A stretch of 64,000 bases of DNA from Paramacrobiotus metropolitanus (lineage: Eukaryota; Tardigrada; Eutardigrada; Parachela; Macrobiotidae), in the NCBI RefSeq assembly GCF_019649055.1, contig NW_026570420.1:90291-154290 (forward strand). Reading direction: 5' to 3'. A program made the position numbers and the translations under genes. Shown here piece after piece: positions 20,461-33,392 of this stretch. Under the pieces are notes generated by a model. That model was not told the DNA's origin and made no database searches. It saw nothing but the letters and a program-made list of their open reading frames with translations. Each line of letters starts with the position of its first letter. Within the stretch, counting starts at the first letter, position 1.

Positions 20461-23066
20461 AGCGTAGTTCGACCGATTGTTGCCTTCACTGGGAATCAGA
20501 GGTCTCGCAGGAAAGAAAACCGAGCGAGTCTGCTACCATGTCAGATATGACACAGAAGCAGATGGAAAATGGGGCAAATATCGCCTTTATTGGTAACAAT
20601 AAAGCAACAACAACACAAAACCAACGGAAAACCCGATGTGGGAAAAGCTGTGGAAAAAGTGCCTGCAGTGCGCTAGCTAGAAATCGTGATAATGATTCCG
20701 CGTGCTGCCGGTGTGCAACAGCTGATGCTGCAAAGCACGGAATCGCCCGTAGGCGCTGGGCTCCACCCCCAAGAGTGCAAGGAAATGCGCTGATTGGTGA
20801 GCGTAGACAAAGTGTACGCTGAGTAAGCAGCGTAATGTAGCGGCACGAATGGCGTTGCCATGTGCGGGCGGGCGACAGAGAAAGCCACGAGAGGTGTCTA
20901 CCGCCTCGAGTGAGCGGTCTCTGACACTGTCTTGCCGTCTGTTTCTTACGGAAGCGAAAGATGACGTCATACGCGGAAGTAAGAAATCATGTCGTAATTA
21001 TCCAAGACGTCACGGGAGAATACAGAACCAAGAGCGAATGTCCGCTTTTCGCCTTTTTCTGTGCCCAAGTTGTACAGTGCATTTCTCTGCAAAATGCAAC
21101 CGCCGTGCCGCATGACGAATAGTGCTGCAACTATTCGTCATGCGGTACATCCTTGTGTGTGTGCACGGGACACCCGATGTGTGCGACCCGCAAAAATTGG
21201 TAGCGCAACGGTAACACGGCAACGTCGAAGTGGTAACCTCTTGGCGACAATGGTGACACTAAAGGCAACACGTTCCGGTTAAGGTGACGTTCAGGTTGTT
21301 CTGCGCCCTTCTAAAATGCCACAAGAGAAAAAGGCATAAAAGCATTATCGCAGCCGCAGGTCCAGCTTAAATCGCTCGTATATGAAGGATATTGCCGGAG
21401 CGTACATATTAAGTTTTCAGTTGTCGCACTTTATACGTTTTTAATTAGATATCTGACTCATGGAAGGCACTATTGTCAAAGGATATCAGGCGTGAATGAT
21501 GCTATACATCGTAAGAATATACTGACAGCTATGTATCCGGCAAGGGTGACCTAATCGGAAGGGCAAACTAAAAGATACCGGGTGTAAGGCACGTTTATGG
21601 CACTAGCGCCCCTACACTATATCGGGCACCTGTTTCAGCAATTTTGGGGGGCAGAACTGAACGCTGTCTATTTTTCCTCTGTGCTGCTGCCGTCTCCCGC
21701 CTAGAGTGGAAGTTACGTATGGTTAAATCCGGCGTGGTACGTAAGCGCCGCGTTCAGCATAAACGTAACGTCACACTCCAGCCGGGTTGACGGTAGAAGT
21801 GCAGAGGAACAGTGGACAAGCGTTCGGTTTTGCCCCTAATATTTGGAAATCAAAGCCTCCGTACTTTAATACTCAACTAATCAACATCAACAACTAATAT
21901 ATGTGAAATATACCGTATATGTGTCTGCTTTTGCTAAAATAATTAGCTCAGTAACGCGTCAGTTTATACGGTGGCAATAGTGTTCAGTGCGCCGGAAAAT
22001 CAGCATTCGCGTGCAGATTCTATGGCTGAAAGGTCACCACTTTGGTTAGGGTGCAGCAGATCGGGACGAAAATCCAGGCCCCGATTGCGAGCTACGCACG
22101 TATATGACCAAGAGAAAATTTTACGGCGAAGTTCTTTTGACTTCTGACGTTTTAGTCGGTCACACGTCATGTACATCCAGACTTAGTTAAAGCAATTTTG
22201 CTAAATTTCCTCTCCTTCTGCCCAATGCCCTCTTCCAATTTACCCACCGTTACCGAACGTTTTCAACCATAAGAGAGCTGCGCTCCAGTCTACAAAATTC
22301 ACAGTTCGGTGCATTTTCCTAGTTATTGAAGAAAGACACGGCACCAAAAAAGTTCAGAAATGGCAAAATGGCAATGGGTTAACGGCAATTCGTTTTTCGA
22401 ACGGCAAAGATTTTTAAAGACGGTGTTTTGAAACGGCAAACTTCAGCAAAGTATTATGCTAACGGCTTTTTCGGTGGCAAAGGTGAAGAGCACTGGAGAC
22501 AAAGGCAAAGTTGGAAAAAGCAAACTAAAACGGCAGAGGCAAAGTGGGCCGAGCCGTGTGAAAGTGTAGTGCCGAAATCAAAACTGCTCGGGGACAAGTT
22601 TTCAGTCCATCGGAGAGTGAAGTTGCGGGTGTACCATATTTCATTACGCCAATCCTTGCTGCTGTGTTTATCTCGATGGGCTTCTTCATTTTGATGGTTT
22701 ATTCAGTGCCACAGACAGCGCTAAGTAACAGGTGTTTCCCCGTTATCTGTGCTTCTGTTGTGATTGTACGGTTTAATGCAATTGCATTGGACTTTCTGTT
22801 CTCTTAGTTTCTAAGTTGGGTTTCACCGTGCCAGGTTATACGTGACCCGATTTTGTGGATCTGTGATCGAGCTATGCCTTTTTAGCTGCCTTTAGTACAG
22901 GTATGTGTTGTGGCTGGCCGAGAAAAATGGCTTTATTGACTGTAATGACCTGTGTCTATCGTCGCTGAGGCTTTTGCCGCCCAGAAAAGTTGACTCTCTT
23001 TCGACATGTGAAGAGAGAAGCGGCTCACATAGAGCGACAAAATCTTTCAAATGATTTCAACGTATT
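20461..23066. other. Interval without a supported gene; palindrome and diverged repeat
   Basis: The region contains a perfect hairpin near 21102-21142 (arms CCGCATGACGAATAGT and ACTATTCGTCATGCGG around GCTGCA). A stretch at about 20925-21050 resembles 23320-23450 on the same strand (shared GATGACGTCATACG and GCGAATGTCCGCT-like words), so a diverged repeat family is present. No gene is supported. Confidence 0.45.
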
Positions 23067-23138
23067 GCGCCGTGGTGCAGTGGTACTGCCTACGCGGATC
23101 TAACGACGTAGCCGGGGTTCGATTCCCCCATCGGCGCC
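23067..23138 (+). tRNA. tRNA-like Pol III unit, anticodon not assignable
   Basis: The segment has an A box (TGGTGCAGTGG), a B box (GGTTCGATTCC) with a GGGG/CCCC T-stem, a GCAG/CTGC D-stem, six paired acceptor bases (GCGCCG with CGGCGC) and a TTTTT terminator directly after. The anticodon arm does not fold canonically: CTACG and CGTAG enclose about 12 bases. It is a tRNA pseudogene, an unusual tRNA, or a SINE head. Confidence 0.55.
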
Positions 23139-23143
23139 TTTTT

Positions 23144-26100
23144 CAGTCGTTTCTCGGTTTCCCTCGGAATGCGCCCTGCTTAGAGACAGAAAGGTGGATA
23201 GCCTTTAGAGAAGGGTTGGTGACCTTCATTGAGCGGCAACCAACAACCCGTAGCCGTTTCTGCCGGCTACAGGCATGTAGCTCGCCCCAGGGACTCCGTT
23301 ATCCACTGGAGAGCACCGCGTCCTCTAATGAAAAAGTTGCGGTCTATCCGTCTGTTTATGCGGGAAAGAAGTCAATGACGTCATACGTGGAGGCACGAAA
23401 TGGCTTCATTGTCACTGGAGTATACGGTGTCCAGAGCGGATGTCCGCTGTCTGTTTACCCAGCAGTACTTGTTGAGCGGAGTACTACTTGCACTAAAAAC
23501 GTTAAAGGTCACAACGTCTTATCATGTCACCGATATAGCCTACCAATTACGCAAAAAACACAAATCTGAAACTACATGCGGACAGATCTGCTGTGTGGCC
23601 GAATATTCACTGGCACCGCATCACAGCATGTTATGGCTTCTGCCAACACCATGTATTAATCGCACAGCGCTCTACCTTCTGACACCACCAAAGACAGCCT
23701 CGGATCGCCTTTGTGACACCACTGCAAGATTTGAAAACAGTCAAAACTTAAAATCCTTTCTTTGTAGAAAGCCGCCATCTGTTTTTGTTAGAGTTTTAAG
23801 CTAGTTAAGGCACTGGCAAACCTGGTAGTGGTTTTCTAAAATTTAAAAGATCATGGATTGACCGCGAAGTGACCTTTTCTTGGCACCTGCAGCACTAATA
23901 ATAATGGGGAGTTTATTGTCCTTGCAACAAGACATCACGCCATCTCCAGGCTTCAGACAATACCCAATCAATTATAAAAGAAGTACTGTAAAATAAACTG
24001 ACCATTGCAATACTAACTTTTCCAGAATCAGCTAAAACGGCTAGTTTCCATCTTTAATTCTAACTAGCATTCTTTAATCATGAGACAAATTACTATACCT
24101 AGCAGAATAGTTGCAAAATTAATTTGGCAAATTGGTACCCTTGACTCTTATTTTTCCCATATCCATTTAGATTTTCAAAAACAGTACACAAAAACGCAGA
24201 ACTAAAATTAATCATTGCTTAACCTAACTTTTCTGTTTCACCAAAACTGGTCTTTCGAAAAAAATTGTGATCACGGCAATCCAGTACCGGACACAGGCAG
24301 TCAAACCGACATTTCGTTTGATTGATTGATTTGATTGATTTAATTTCGAGTAGCCAAGCCCGTAAACGGGCACTCTCACATATCCTTATCCGTTGAAGAA
24401 CATCAAATATGCTAAGGCTAGTCAAGTCACCACAACTCGTTAAACACCACTTACACCAGTAATACGTACGCTAGAGAAGCAACACGTCACAGAATTGCTG
24501 TAGGCTAATACGGGCACAAAGCTACGTCATGCACAAGGCACATAGCCACAGAACAACAAGATATCAAAGTTGAGTCGAAGTTGAGGCCCCTTCGTACGTC
24601 CACGTACGGCATCGAAGTGGTGAATTGATCCACGTAGAATCCCTATTGACCACAGGCGTCGAGGAAACGTACACGCCACTCCGTACGGTCAGCGCTGATG
24701 CCGACTAACCACTTCGCACACAGCCTTGCGGGCCATGCACTCGCAGCCTGAACTCAGAGTGGTCACCCATCCAAATCCAAACCGCGCTCGATGTAGGCTA
24801 TCTTTCAAAATCCGAAGATCCATCCATTTAGCTAAACGGAGTGTGGCGTTCAGCCGCCAAGATTGTTGCGTATTTTACGGGCATCGTTTTTGCCTTTCAT
24901 TAAACGTTCAAAGTTTCTCTTTGAAGTAAGACACCTATTTATTGATTTTAGGACAGACATTATCAGTCAGACATTATCAGACCAAGGTAAGTAAATAAGT
25001 TGTTCAGCAGGACGCAATGGCGTATATTTAGCTTATATTAATACTGAACATTTTTACCATTATACCAAAGTACAATAAGAATATTTAGCGTAAATAGTTG
25101 GTTATTGATTACCACGTGTATGTTCTTTTAAAGAACGGTCTTGAAAGCTCTTGGCTGTGAAGTAAGCAGTGTACAATCAGTGCGATATACAAAGCCTAGG
25201 AAACCAATTTTTAGATTTTGCAAGAAATGTTTCGGAATAAACCTTTTGGTCCACACCAGACATTTAACAAAACATTAGCTGACAAATTTGAACAATTTGA
25301 AGTAAAGGGTCAAATACCAAGTTGTTGAACCTCCGCAACGACGAAATATACAAACTATCGAGTTTGGCCACGCTTTCATGCGAATGAGCGACGTTCAATC
25401 AAACGTTCTCATTTTAAGATTGCTTTCCTAGTTTTTTTTTATTTGAATTTGATCACGTAGAAGTTGTCTGTATATACGTAACAAGGAAACTTGCGTACCT
25501 AAAATCTGCAACTCTGACTGCTCCTGCGAGGGCTTTCGTTTAATTTTTTGGTGTTTATTTATCGAAAGGTGTTCATGGTATAATTTTGTGTGCAATAAGG
25601 CTAGTTGGTTTCAGCTCGTGGAAAACTGAAATTTTGCCATGAATCAGTTGTCTGAAGAACAATAAATTTGCTTGCTAAATATGCAAAAGGGTACTCTGTA
25701 TACCGCAGATATGTACATTAGGCAACTGCGTTATGCGAAATAATTTTTATATTTTGTTGTTTCTTTGACAGAAAGGAAACGCAATAAACAAACCTGAGGC
25801 AAGCGTCTGGCATGCATATTTCTAATCAAAATTCAATCAACTTTCAGCCCACTAAAAAATAGTTCTACATTATAGTCTGCTTCAAGTCAATCGGATTAAA
25901 GAACGGCAGAGTGCAATGTAGGATTTGTAGTGACACCTTTTTTGCGTCCGAGCAAAGAACATCACTAACATTCGTTACTGTAATTATCGCATTTGATGCC
26001 CCGGATACACATTGTTCCACGGCTATGACGGAGGGGGGCATATTTCGAGGAGGGGGCGCCATTTCGGGAGGTGGCGCTATTTTCCGAACAGTAGGTTTTG

Positions 26101-26608
26101 AGAGCGAGCATCATATTTTAAACAACTGTGCGTCCTGTTCTAACAAAAGTGAATGTAATGGCTAGAAACATATGCAACAGCGCAAGCTTGCCGGCAATAT
26201 TTTGGAGCCAATGTATAGTTACCTATACAATTTTGTTAATGTCCGTTTATTTTTTGCTCTCAATCACAAAAAAGCCATCTTACAGCGCTTAACATTTATC
26301 AAGGTCCAGCGGGTAGTAATTTCAAGGGGTGAGCTGGTTTTTCGTAAAGTGTCGGAAAGGGGCTTTAGTACAGTGAGGGGGACTCTCATATTGCGAGGAA
26401 CCACAAAATGCAATAATTACGTTATATGGAAAGTTTATTCTTGCAATGTTATAACTACCCGTTTCGAAAGTTGTATGTTTGATGAAGGGTATCAAGTACT
26501 TTATAAATTAGCAACCAACCAGTGAAGCAAGTTGTTGCGCTAGGAAACTAGCTTCGCGTTGTATTGAAAGGGCTGGGCTAGGCTCGCACAGACACTCGCA
26601 AAAAATCT
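23144..26608. other. Interval without a supported gene
   Basis: The stretch is mostly AT-rich. A possible non-LTR 3' tail lies at 24315-24378 (separate entry). Other open stretches are short and unremarkable. GGAGGGGGC-type words repeat near 26030-26090. Confidence 0.4.
24315..24378 (-). repeat. Possible non-LTR retrotransposon 3' tail
   Basis: On the minus strand the hairpin GCCCGTTTACGGGC is followed by GGCTACTCGAAATTAAATC and a short run of ATCA/AATC repeats. A hairpin plus simple-repeat tail is a common ending of several LINE clades. No reverse-transcriptase coding was seen upstream, so this is a heavily truncated copy at best. Confidence 0.35.
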
Positions 26609-26678
26609 GCCGATTGAGGGAATCGAACCCACAACCTCCATACTCTAAGGCCGAGAGAGGCACCACTAGGCTATCGGC
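26609..26678 (-). tRNA. tRNA-like SINE head, copy 1
   Basis: On the minus strand the 70-base unit begins GCCGATAGCCTAGTGG (A box) and carries GGGTTCGATTCCC (B box) and a closing ATCGGC that pairs with GCCGAT. An AGATTTTTT run follows. The same unit occurs at 45359-45428 with about six differences, and similarity continues past the T-run (GCGAGCCTAGC), so it behaves as the head of a short interspersed repeat rather than a lone tRNA gene. Confidence 0.55.
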
Positions 26679-29600
26679 AAAGCATACAAATCTAATGAAA
26701 TATTCTATCGAACGATCCTATAGAGAGCGGATGCCGCTCTGACAGTATGGCTTGTTACGCTATCGGTAAATCTTTGACGATAAAACGTTAATCATACGGT
26801 AGTTGGTCTACCATAGCGGTAAAATGTTATGTCACAGTATTTTTACAGTATTTTTACGGTGTCTAAAGCCTATTCCATTTGCCAGAATTTGGAAACGGGA
26901 GATTAATGCAGTAACAATAGTTAGATGAGTAATTACTACCGTAGCGGTGATCTGCTGGCATAACTGTAGTTTTTAATGGCAGAAGTCCACAGATCTTTAC
27001 AGTAACGGTTGACGTGTTCGTGAATTTATTACGGTAACTTTAAATTTTTACGGTAACGGTGACTGAGGCCGTGATGCATTACGTTGCCGAAGCCCGTGAC
27101 CATTACCATAGCTTGTTACCGAAACCTACGTGAGCTACAAAGAAATAAAAAATTTAATACATGCACTGAAACTGGTACGGTAACAGTTCATCACGGCAGC
27201 AGCTTACCGCTAGCGGGGGTAAATCTAAAGGTGACATTATGTTCAGTGACCGGTTGCAGTAGTACAGACGCTATCGTTCAGACAGACGCTATCGTTAAAC
27301 TTCAACTAAAATGCTAAAAATAACCCGCCTAATTGTGAGATGACGGATAATGCTCTGTTACAACTTGTAATCCTAACCTGAACCCTGAAAACCAGAAAGT
27401 ATAATTTTCTAATGTAAACAGATAAACCTGGAGAATTTAAGCGCCTTGGAATTGCAGCTGTGTCGTTAGGAAATTAAAAGTCAATAAAGGTAACACAGCG
27501 ACCTAAAAGTCAGGGTCGCCGTGTCTTAAAACCGCAGTTTCGGGGTGTGAGGAACCTGAAGGTCAAGGTCGCCGTGTCTTAAAACCTCAAAGTGCTTATA
27601 TTGAAAAAAATGCGGGCTCGCTTCGCTCGCCCGCTCGATAAGAGGCGCGCCCCGGTCTAACGTTGCCGTCTTCAGTTCATTTCTTAGTATTATTATGACC
27701 TACTTATCAAATTAATTTTTCTGCTTTATTGAACACACAATGGTATATGGATAACAGATTTTAGACAATTAGTTGCCGTGACATTGGCATAAATGGTGAC
27801 CCGTACAACCTGCTCGGGAATAAATGTTTAATATAGCAAATGAAACTTTTTCTCAAACAAGACATCCTTCAAAACGCACAGAGATGTATATCGTGCACGC
27901 TTGTGCTAGACACGTCAACAGCACGCGCGCGTTTCTAAATAATTGAAGATGTATCCGCATACGCCGTTACGCCATTGCTTACTTACTGTATGTAACATTA
28001 TTACTAATATTTTAGCATGCCGCCGTATTGCACAGCAGCGGCTTCTGTCAAACATATCTGAAAACGCGCCCCTCTGTGTTTTGCTGTTTGCGCGTCAGCA
28101 GCGGCTTTGCCTGTCCGCGGCGAACGATTCACTCTGCGAAGACGAAAATGACCGATTTACGGTTTAAGGCTATTACGCCAGAAACTTGCCAGACATTCAA
28201 GATCGCTTCTTACAACGGCGAATTAACCGTAAAATTATTCTTAACAACGCGATACGATCAACCGCTTGTGGTAGTTGTATTAATTTGATATACTGTATTT
28301 CAAGAAATCAAAAACCAGTAACACATTGTACCAACCGAACAACTGGGCAAAGCACAAATTCGACAGGACATATTTGGCAAGTGCCGAGTGCAGAATAGGT
28401 ATGACCTTGTATTTACTTAATACTCGTTTAATTTTAGTTCAATAGTTGGATAAGTATGTTTTTTTTTGTAATTGTCTTGATTACGCGATGAAGGTCATAA
28501 CTATTATGTTTTTTATATTTTATATGCACATTTGCGGAATTAGCTTGTGCGCTTTTGACTTTCACCGAAAGAGCAGGAGTTTAATTACGGATTCCCAGGT
28601 GAATAGTAGTATTATCATCGCTGTGCCGCATTCCGTAGGTGTGCAACGCTGATACGAGTTTAATTATAAAACGGGCAACGGATGACGTGATACGTTGACC
28701 AGTAATTCCGGGACGGCGCGTTGTCGTATATGTATCGTCGTACGTTCACTGTTATCGATCCGGCGCAGGAATGCGCTCGCCGGTGTAACGTATGCCTCTG
28801 AATCTGCTGGTGGAAGAGGCCGACCGGTTTACGGGAAAATCGCTCATTTGCGTAACCGTAGTTTCCCAAATCCCGCAACGTTTTCGTGCCACTTTTGACG
28901 TTTGACGATAACTGTTTTAACCGCTAATTAACGATCTGATCATTCCGAAAACTGCGCTTGAAGGCTAAAGTCGCTAAACCATTGGCAAAAGGTACAGAAA
29001 ACTAATGGTGAAGGAGTCAGTTAGAGCAGGATATGGCGTAACGTACATGTATACGTGCACGTAAACATCATGCATCAAAAACTGTTTTTCTTGCAGATTG
29101 TCAGAAGATCGCCTAACCCGTCTGGTATCTCGGATTCCGATTTCGTATTTGTTCGGTATGTGGATATTGATCCACTCGATGTACTGTAGACAGCTAATCT
29201 AAAAAGGAATTTAAAAAAGCTTTTATATCTGTACGTAATTTTTCATGGAGCATTGGCAAACGATTTCTTTGATAAACAAATATAATCACATATATAGATA
29301 TATATAACAAAACATGACGCAACATAATTATACGCTAGCATAAAAATTATAATCATAAAAACTCGATATATTCTATAATAATGCAAAAATAAGAAAAACG
29401 AAACATACTCGAATTACAAAATAAAATACGCTTTATATGAAAGAGCAAGAGCTTGTGTTCAAAATGCAGATTGCACTGCAAAATCCTTAACATTTGAGTC
29501 AGCCTATTACAAGTTTAAGTAGTCGCCGTTAGAGCGGCTGTTAAAGTGGCCCAGTATTAGATATGTTGGGCCACACAGTGCAATCGTTCAAAATGTTGGA

Positions 29601-29802
29601 CATGTCGAAGTATAGAATAAACTTGGATATAAATCTGTAAAATTTAAATATCTGACTTGTTATGAAGGAAGTTGGTTGTGCGTCGTAGCATACATAGCCC
29701 TTTGCGTGCTGTGACCAAACCCTGCAGGATTACGGCGTAGATTACTAGTAATTGATTAAGGCGTAGGTTAATGCGGCAAAACTAGAACGCATATAATACC
29801 GG
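26679..29802. other. Interval without a supported gene
   Basis: At 26760-27300 words like GGTAACGGTGAC recur irregularly. A 21-bp direct repeat (AGGTCGCCGTGTCTTAAAAC core) occurs near 27513 and 27563. The short palindrome CGGGCTCGCTTCGCTCGCCCG near 27613 resembles GAGCGAAGCGAGC at 42693 and 42725. No gene is supported. Confidence 0.4.
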
Positions 29803-29851
29803 ATCCCATTAGCCAAATGCGGTAAAACGCAACGCATTTGGCTAATGGGAT
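29803..29851. repeat. Perfect 19-bp-arm hairpin
   Basis: The arm ATCCCATTAGCCAAATGCG (29803-29821) is exactly inverted at 29833-29851 around an 11-bp loop. Nothing nearby explains it. Confidence 0.8.
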
Positions 29852-30338
29852 TACTGATCTCCCTCCTTACCCACCCACACCGCTGCTGAGCTGCGGGAGA
29901 TTACCTGCGCAGCACGTTGCACCTGGCCATGCTATACTTACTATACAGTAATTATGGACGTTGTAGTAACCTTCCGCGTACCGGACAGGCTGCTGCGCCT
30001 GCACCCGTGATGTCATGAACAGTCAATTTGAGTCTTAGGCGATGAAGTTACATATAATCAGGCCAAGCCTGCAAAGAACGGGGAAACGAGCAATGATTAT
30101 CGAGACATCCTGTGAGCAAGAGCAGAGGAAACAATCATGAGCCACGGCAATATTTCGCCGGCCTAAACAAGAGTTAATTTCAGCAGTTTTACGGTCATAT
30201 GAAAGGCCGTAAATACATATTTTATTTATCTCAACGTGCCGTTTGCCAGTGGCATCGACAGCCGGCAGGCATAAAGAGGACATAAGGCCGACGCAAACAT
30301 GTTTGTGCTTCCGCGACGCTGTTGATGTTACAGAGCTA

Positions 30339-31019
30339 AGGGATTTGGCCCGTTACATAGCACTAAATTCGCGTACATCCACGGGAACTTTCGCTGTCGC
30401 GCATTCCCAACCACTTTTTTGCATTGCTTTATGGTACTTCGTAGCCAAAAGAATTGTTTACGTAGGTGTGGAATCCTTTTGCGCGCGCAACATCCGGTTG
30501 CGGATTTATGAGGGTAACAAAATTCTAAAAATACATGCATGCAGATGTACCAAAAGTCTCATTTCGACCGATCTCCTTCAAATTTTGCACGTAAATGCGC
30601 ATAACCACGAAGATCGTTCTTACACCGATCCACTGTTCTAGGATATTTTTAAAATTTTAAAATGAATTTCAAATAAATTCAAAAATTTATTTTAAAATTC
30701 GAAAAAAAATCGTGGAAGTCTGGATCCGTGTAAGAACGATCTCCATGGTTATGTGCATTTAATTGCAAAATTTGCAAGGGATCGGTCCATAATGAGACTT
30801 TTAGTGCACCTGAGTGCATGTAAACTTTTTCGAATTTTGTTACCCTCATAATTCCGCAACCGGACGTTGCGCGCGGAAACGCATTTCACGCCCATGTATA
30901 CAAATCATTCGGCTGTCATAATCTCGAAAAGTAACCCACAAAAAGTGTTTGAAGTGCGCGCAAGCGAATATTCCCGTCAATGTACACGAATTTAGCGCTG
31001 TGTACCGGGCCAAATCCCT
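30339..31019. mobile_element. Full-length palindromic MITE, copy 1
   Basis: The 681-bp element starts AGGGATTTGGCCCG and ends with its inverse, flanked by TA on both sides (30337-30338 and 31020-31021), which fits a Tc1/mariner-type target duplication. The two halves are inverse copies along their whole length, with the centre in an AT-rich stretch near 30660-30690. It has no coding capacity; open stretches across it are by-products of the palindrome. A second copy lies at 56568-57247. Confidence 0.85.
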
Positions 31020-31021
31020 TA

Positions 31022-32411
31022 AGGAGGGTGCATGTGTATGCCGTAACGCAGAACTATAAATTTATTACCGCCCTCACCCTTCGTGGGCTTGATTAAAGAG
31101 CACATCCGTGACAGGCAGGGTTGACTGAAGGCGCTCTTTCGCACTAGGATGTGCGCCGCTGGCAAGCTTATAAATTTAGTTCCACTGATTGTACATTTAT
31201 TACTGCAACACCGTTACTTTCTATGTACGCCGTTAATTTTGTTATACGTGTACTCTAGTGTTGAATCTGTTGATACATGCTCGCATTTAAATACTTACTG
31301 CGATACAGCTCCCAATTACACACGCTATACAAAAAGATGAGTAGTAAATTAATATTATTTTATTAAATACATGAGTTAATGTTACAATATTAGAAAGATG
31401 CTGGCATTCCTGGTGTAAATTGTCAGCATTGTTCTCCTAAACCGCTATGAAAAAACATTTGTGGTTTTCGGATAGTACACTTAAACAGTACTTATAGTCT
31501 TATACATATTATAAGTGAAGTATCTAGCCTCTTTTAAGAATTTTTAAATATAAAGCTTTTCTTACATCAATTTCTTTAATGGCAGGTTTATTTATCTACA
31601 GTATAAAACATAAATACCTTTACGGAAATGGATACGACCGAGCATCTGCTGCTGTGGTGTGCGTAATTGCTGCAGTTCACAAGTGGACATCCCGCAGGTG
31701 ATGCACACCGATCATCAAAACAAGGTGGGTCGCACGTCACAGCGCACGGGAAAGGGGCTGTGGGTGCAGGCCCTAAATCTGTTAACTGAATCCCCTAGCT
31801 AGTGACAATTTAATCTTCCAATTACGGACAAATACGTATCATGTTATGAAGTGCAGTGTCTGTGCCTCTGCAATGTTCCTGCGTTCGCTAATGAATAATA
31901 CGTAAATGTCTTTTCTGCATACCCACCTTTTCCCCATATACCACCTCCGCTTATCGTCATCGAGCCGCTGCAGCAGTTACTTCGGCTTGAAAAAACAAAA
32001 TCTTTATTGTTATGTTATTTGTTGGATACATCGGTATCGATCGTACTTTATCGGAACCGGCGATATATTTTTTTTCAATTTTTAACTGTCACACTCGTTG
32101 TTTTCTTGTGCGCCGCGCAGGTGTAGCCCATGGGTTAGCCCCAGTCTGGTCCAGAGGGGTCTAATAATCATGCAAAATGCTTTCTAAACTGTTTTCTTAT
32201 GCTTCCTTAAGCACACAAGTAGAAAGAGTTCTTTTTAATTAAATTGAACTGGAAAGAAGTGACGACTTCGCAGAATGTTTCGCAGCAAGGCTAAATCCCA
32301 CTGCCACACTGGGAGGAAATTCACAGCTGGGAGGAAATTCACAGCGGCCCCCCCCCCCCCGTATGTCGTCGTGTTAATGGCTATGTTTGTGTAGATGATC
32401 ATTCCGCGCCA
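31022..32411. other. Interval without a supported gene
   Basis: AT-rich sequence. Near 32308-32360 a short direct repeat (TGGGAGGAAATTCACAGC twice) precedes a run of twelve or more C. No exon is supported until the Ig fragment beginning near 32412. Confidence 0.4.
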
Positions 32412-32515
32412 TTGAGAGAAGAACATCAGCCAGAACGGTATGGAATAGAGGGAACTAAGGAGATCGTGTTCGACCACTGTGAGATTCACGGCAGTCGAAA
32501 CCCTGCGTCCGTTAC

Positions 32516-32582
32516 AACAATCTGTTTGCCATTGCGAAGCCATGTAACCGCTACATGGCTTCGCAATGGTAAACAGATTGTT
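32516..32582. repeat. Inverted duplication P1, 31-bp arms, 5-bp loop
   Basis: The left arm (32516-32546) and right arm (32552-32582) are inverse copies at 30 of 31 positions. The right arm is the sense copy coding for the WLRNGKQIV segment of the Ig domain. Confidence 0.85.
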
Positions 32583-32740
32583 CCGGGTGCAAACGACCAT
32601 GACAGCAACCGCTTCCGCATAGAAGAGGATGGATTCGCACTGATAGTGGAGAATGTAGCTTCATCCGATGATAAAACGGCTATCGGTTGCCGCTCAACCA
32701 CCTCTCATGGCATAACGTGGCATGACGTGACTTTACAGGG

Positions 32741-32835
32741 TTTTGCAGCTGCCAACTGTGCCTTCGCAATGACTAGTAAGGACCTTAGTAAGGTCCTTAC
32801 TAGTCATTCCGAAGGCCCAGTTGGCAGCTGGAAAA
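32741..32835. repeat. Inverted duplication P2, 47-bp arms, 1-bp loop
   Basis: The arms at 32741-32787 and 32789-32835 match inversely at about 44 of 47 positions, meeting in GGACCTTAGTAAGGTCC. The right arm belongs to the start of the next Ig-like segment. Confidence 0.85.
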
Positions 32836-32904
32836 CCCGGCAAGCCCATTACGTTGATTGAGGACTCAGTGTCAGGTCAGTCCGTTGGCGAAAAGGCCGA
32901 TGTT

Positions 32905-33241
32905 GTACAAGCTTGTCCGGTAATTTCCATCGTAAAGGTACAACTAGCGCGAAATTTGCACTTATAGCGAGGGCCACTTAACTACATTCGTCAAATTTCC
33001 TGGATGCGTTCCGCGGTTAGATTGTCGCCTACTGCACCGACCGCTTTCTAGCCACCTTCCACCAGGCAGTTACTGTTATTCTCGTTAAATTATCTGGAGC
33101 ACGAAGCCACCAGCCAGCCAAAAGCATGTTACGTGTTTAATCAGTGTGGCGTGGCGCGCCGTAGTATGGAGTTTGGCGTAGCCTGTGAATTTGTGTATTT
33201 CGCTGTTCTGATGCGATGGAAATTACGGGACAAGCTTGTAC
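32905..33241. mobile_element. MITE of the GCTTGTCCCGTAATTTC family, solo copy
   Basis: The element begins GTACAAGCTTGTCC and ends GGGACAAGCTTGTAC, with inverted ends of about 27 bp (one mismatch). Its interior includes words (TTTGGCG, CATACTA inverse) also found in the introns of genes C and E, which carry diverged copies of the same family. It has no coding capacity. Confidence 0.75.
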
Positions 33242-33392
33242 TTCACACGAAATCACACAGCTGCTTTATTTTGGGCAGCTCTCCGCTTTGACTGTCCTGT
33301 TTGTGTGTATGTAAAAGAAAACCGGTAAAACCATTTTCAGACTCCCAAGCGCCATACATTTTGATGCGCTCGGAAGTTAGAATGACTCATCC

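Larger units (their letters stand above)
32412..32904 (+). pseudogene. I-set Ig domain fragment with two local inverted duplications
   Basis: The plus strand reads an Ig domain core: TATWLRNGKQIV, then FRIEEDGFALIVENVASSDD and GCRSTTSHG. These correspond to the C-strand Trp and the L-x-I-x-x-V-x-x-x-D ... C region of I-set domains. Two segments are preceded or followed by inverse copies of themselves (32516-32582 and 32741-32835). A second domain start follows in another frame (KPGKPITLIEDS...). An inserted MITE begins at 32905. The arrangement of partial domain, frame changes and foldbacks marks it as a decayed part of a larger multi-Ig gene whose other pieces lie downstream to 37.4 kb. Confidence 0.6.

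Noticed and set aside
23051-23569. 172-codon plus-strand frame
   Set aside because: It starts inside the tRNA-like unit and shows no recognisable protein features.
30328-30641. Open frames over the palindromic MITE
   Set aside because: The same peptide appears in both copies and both strands only because the element is a palindrome.
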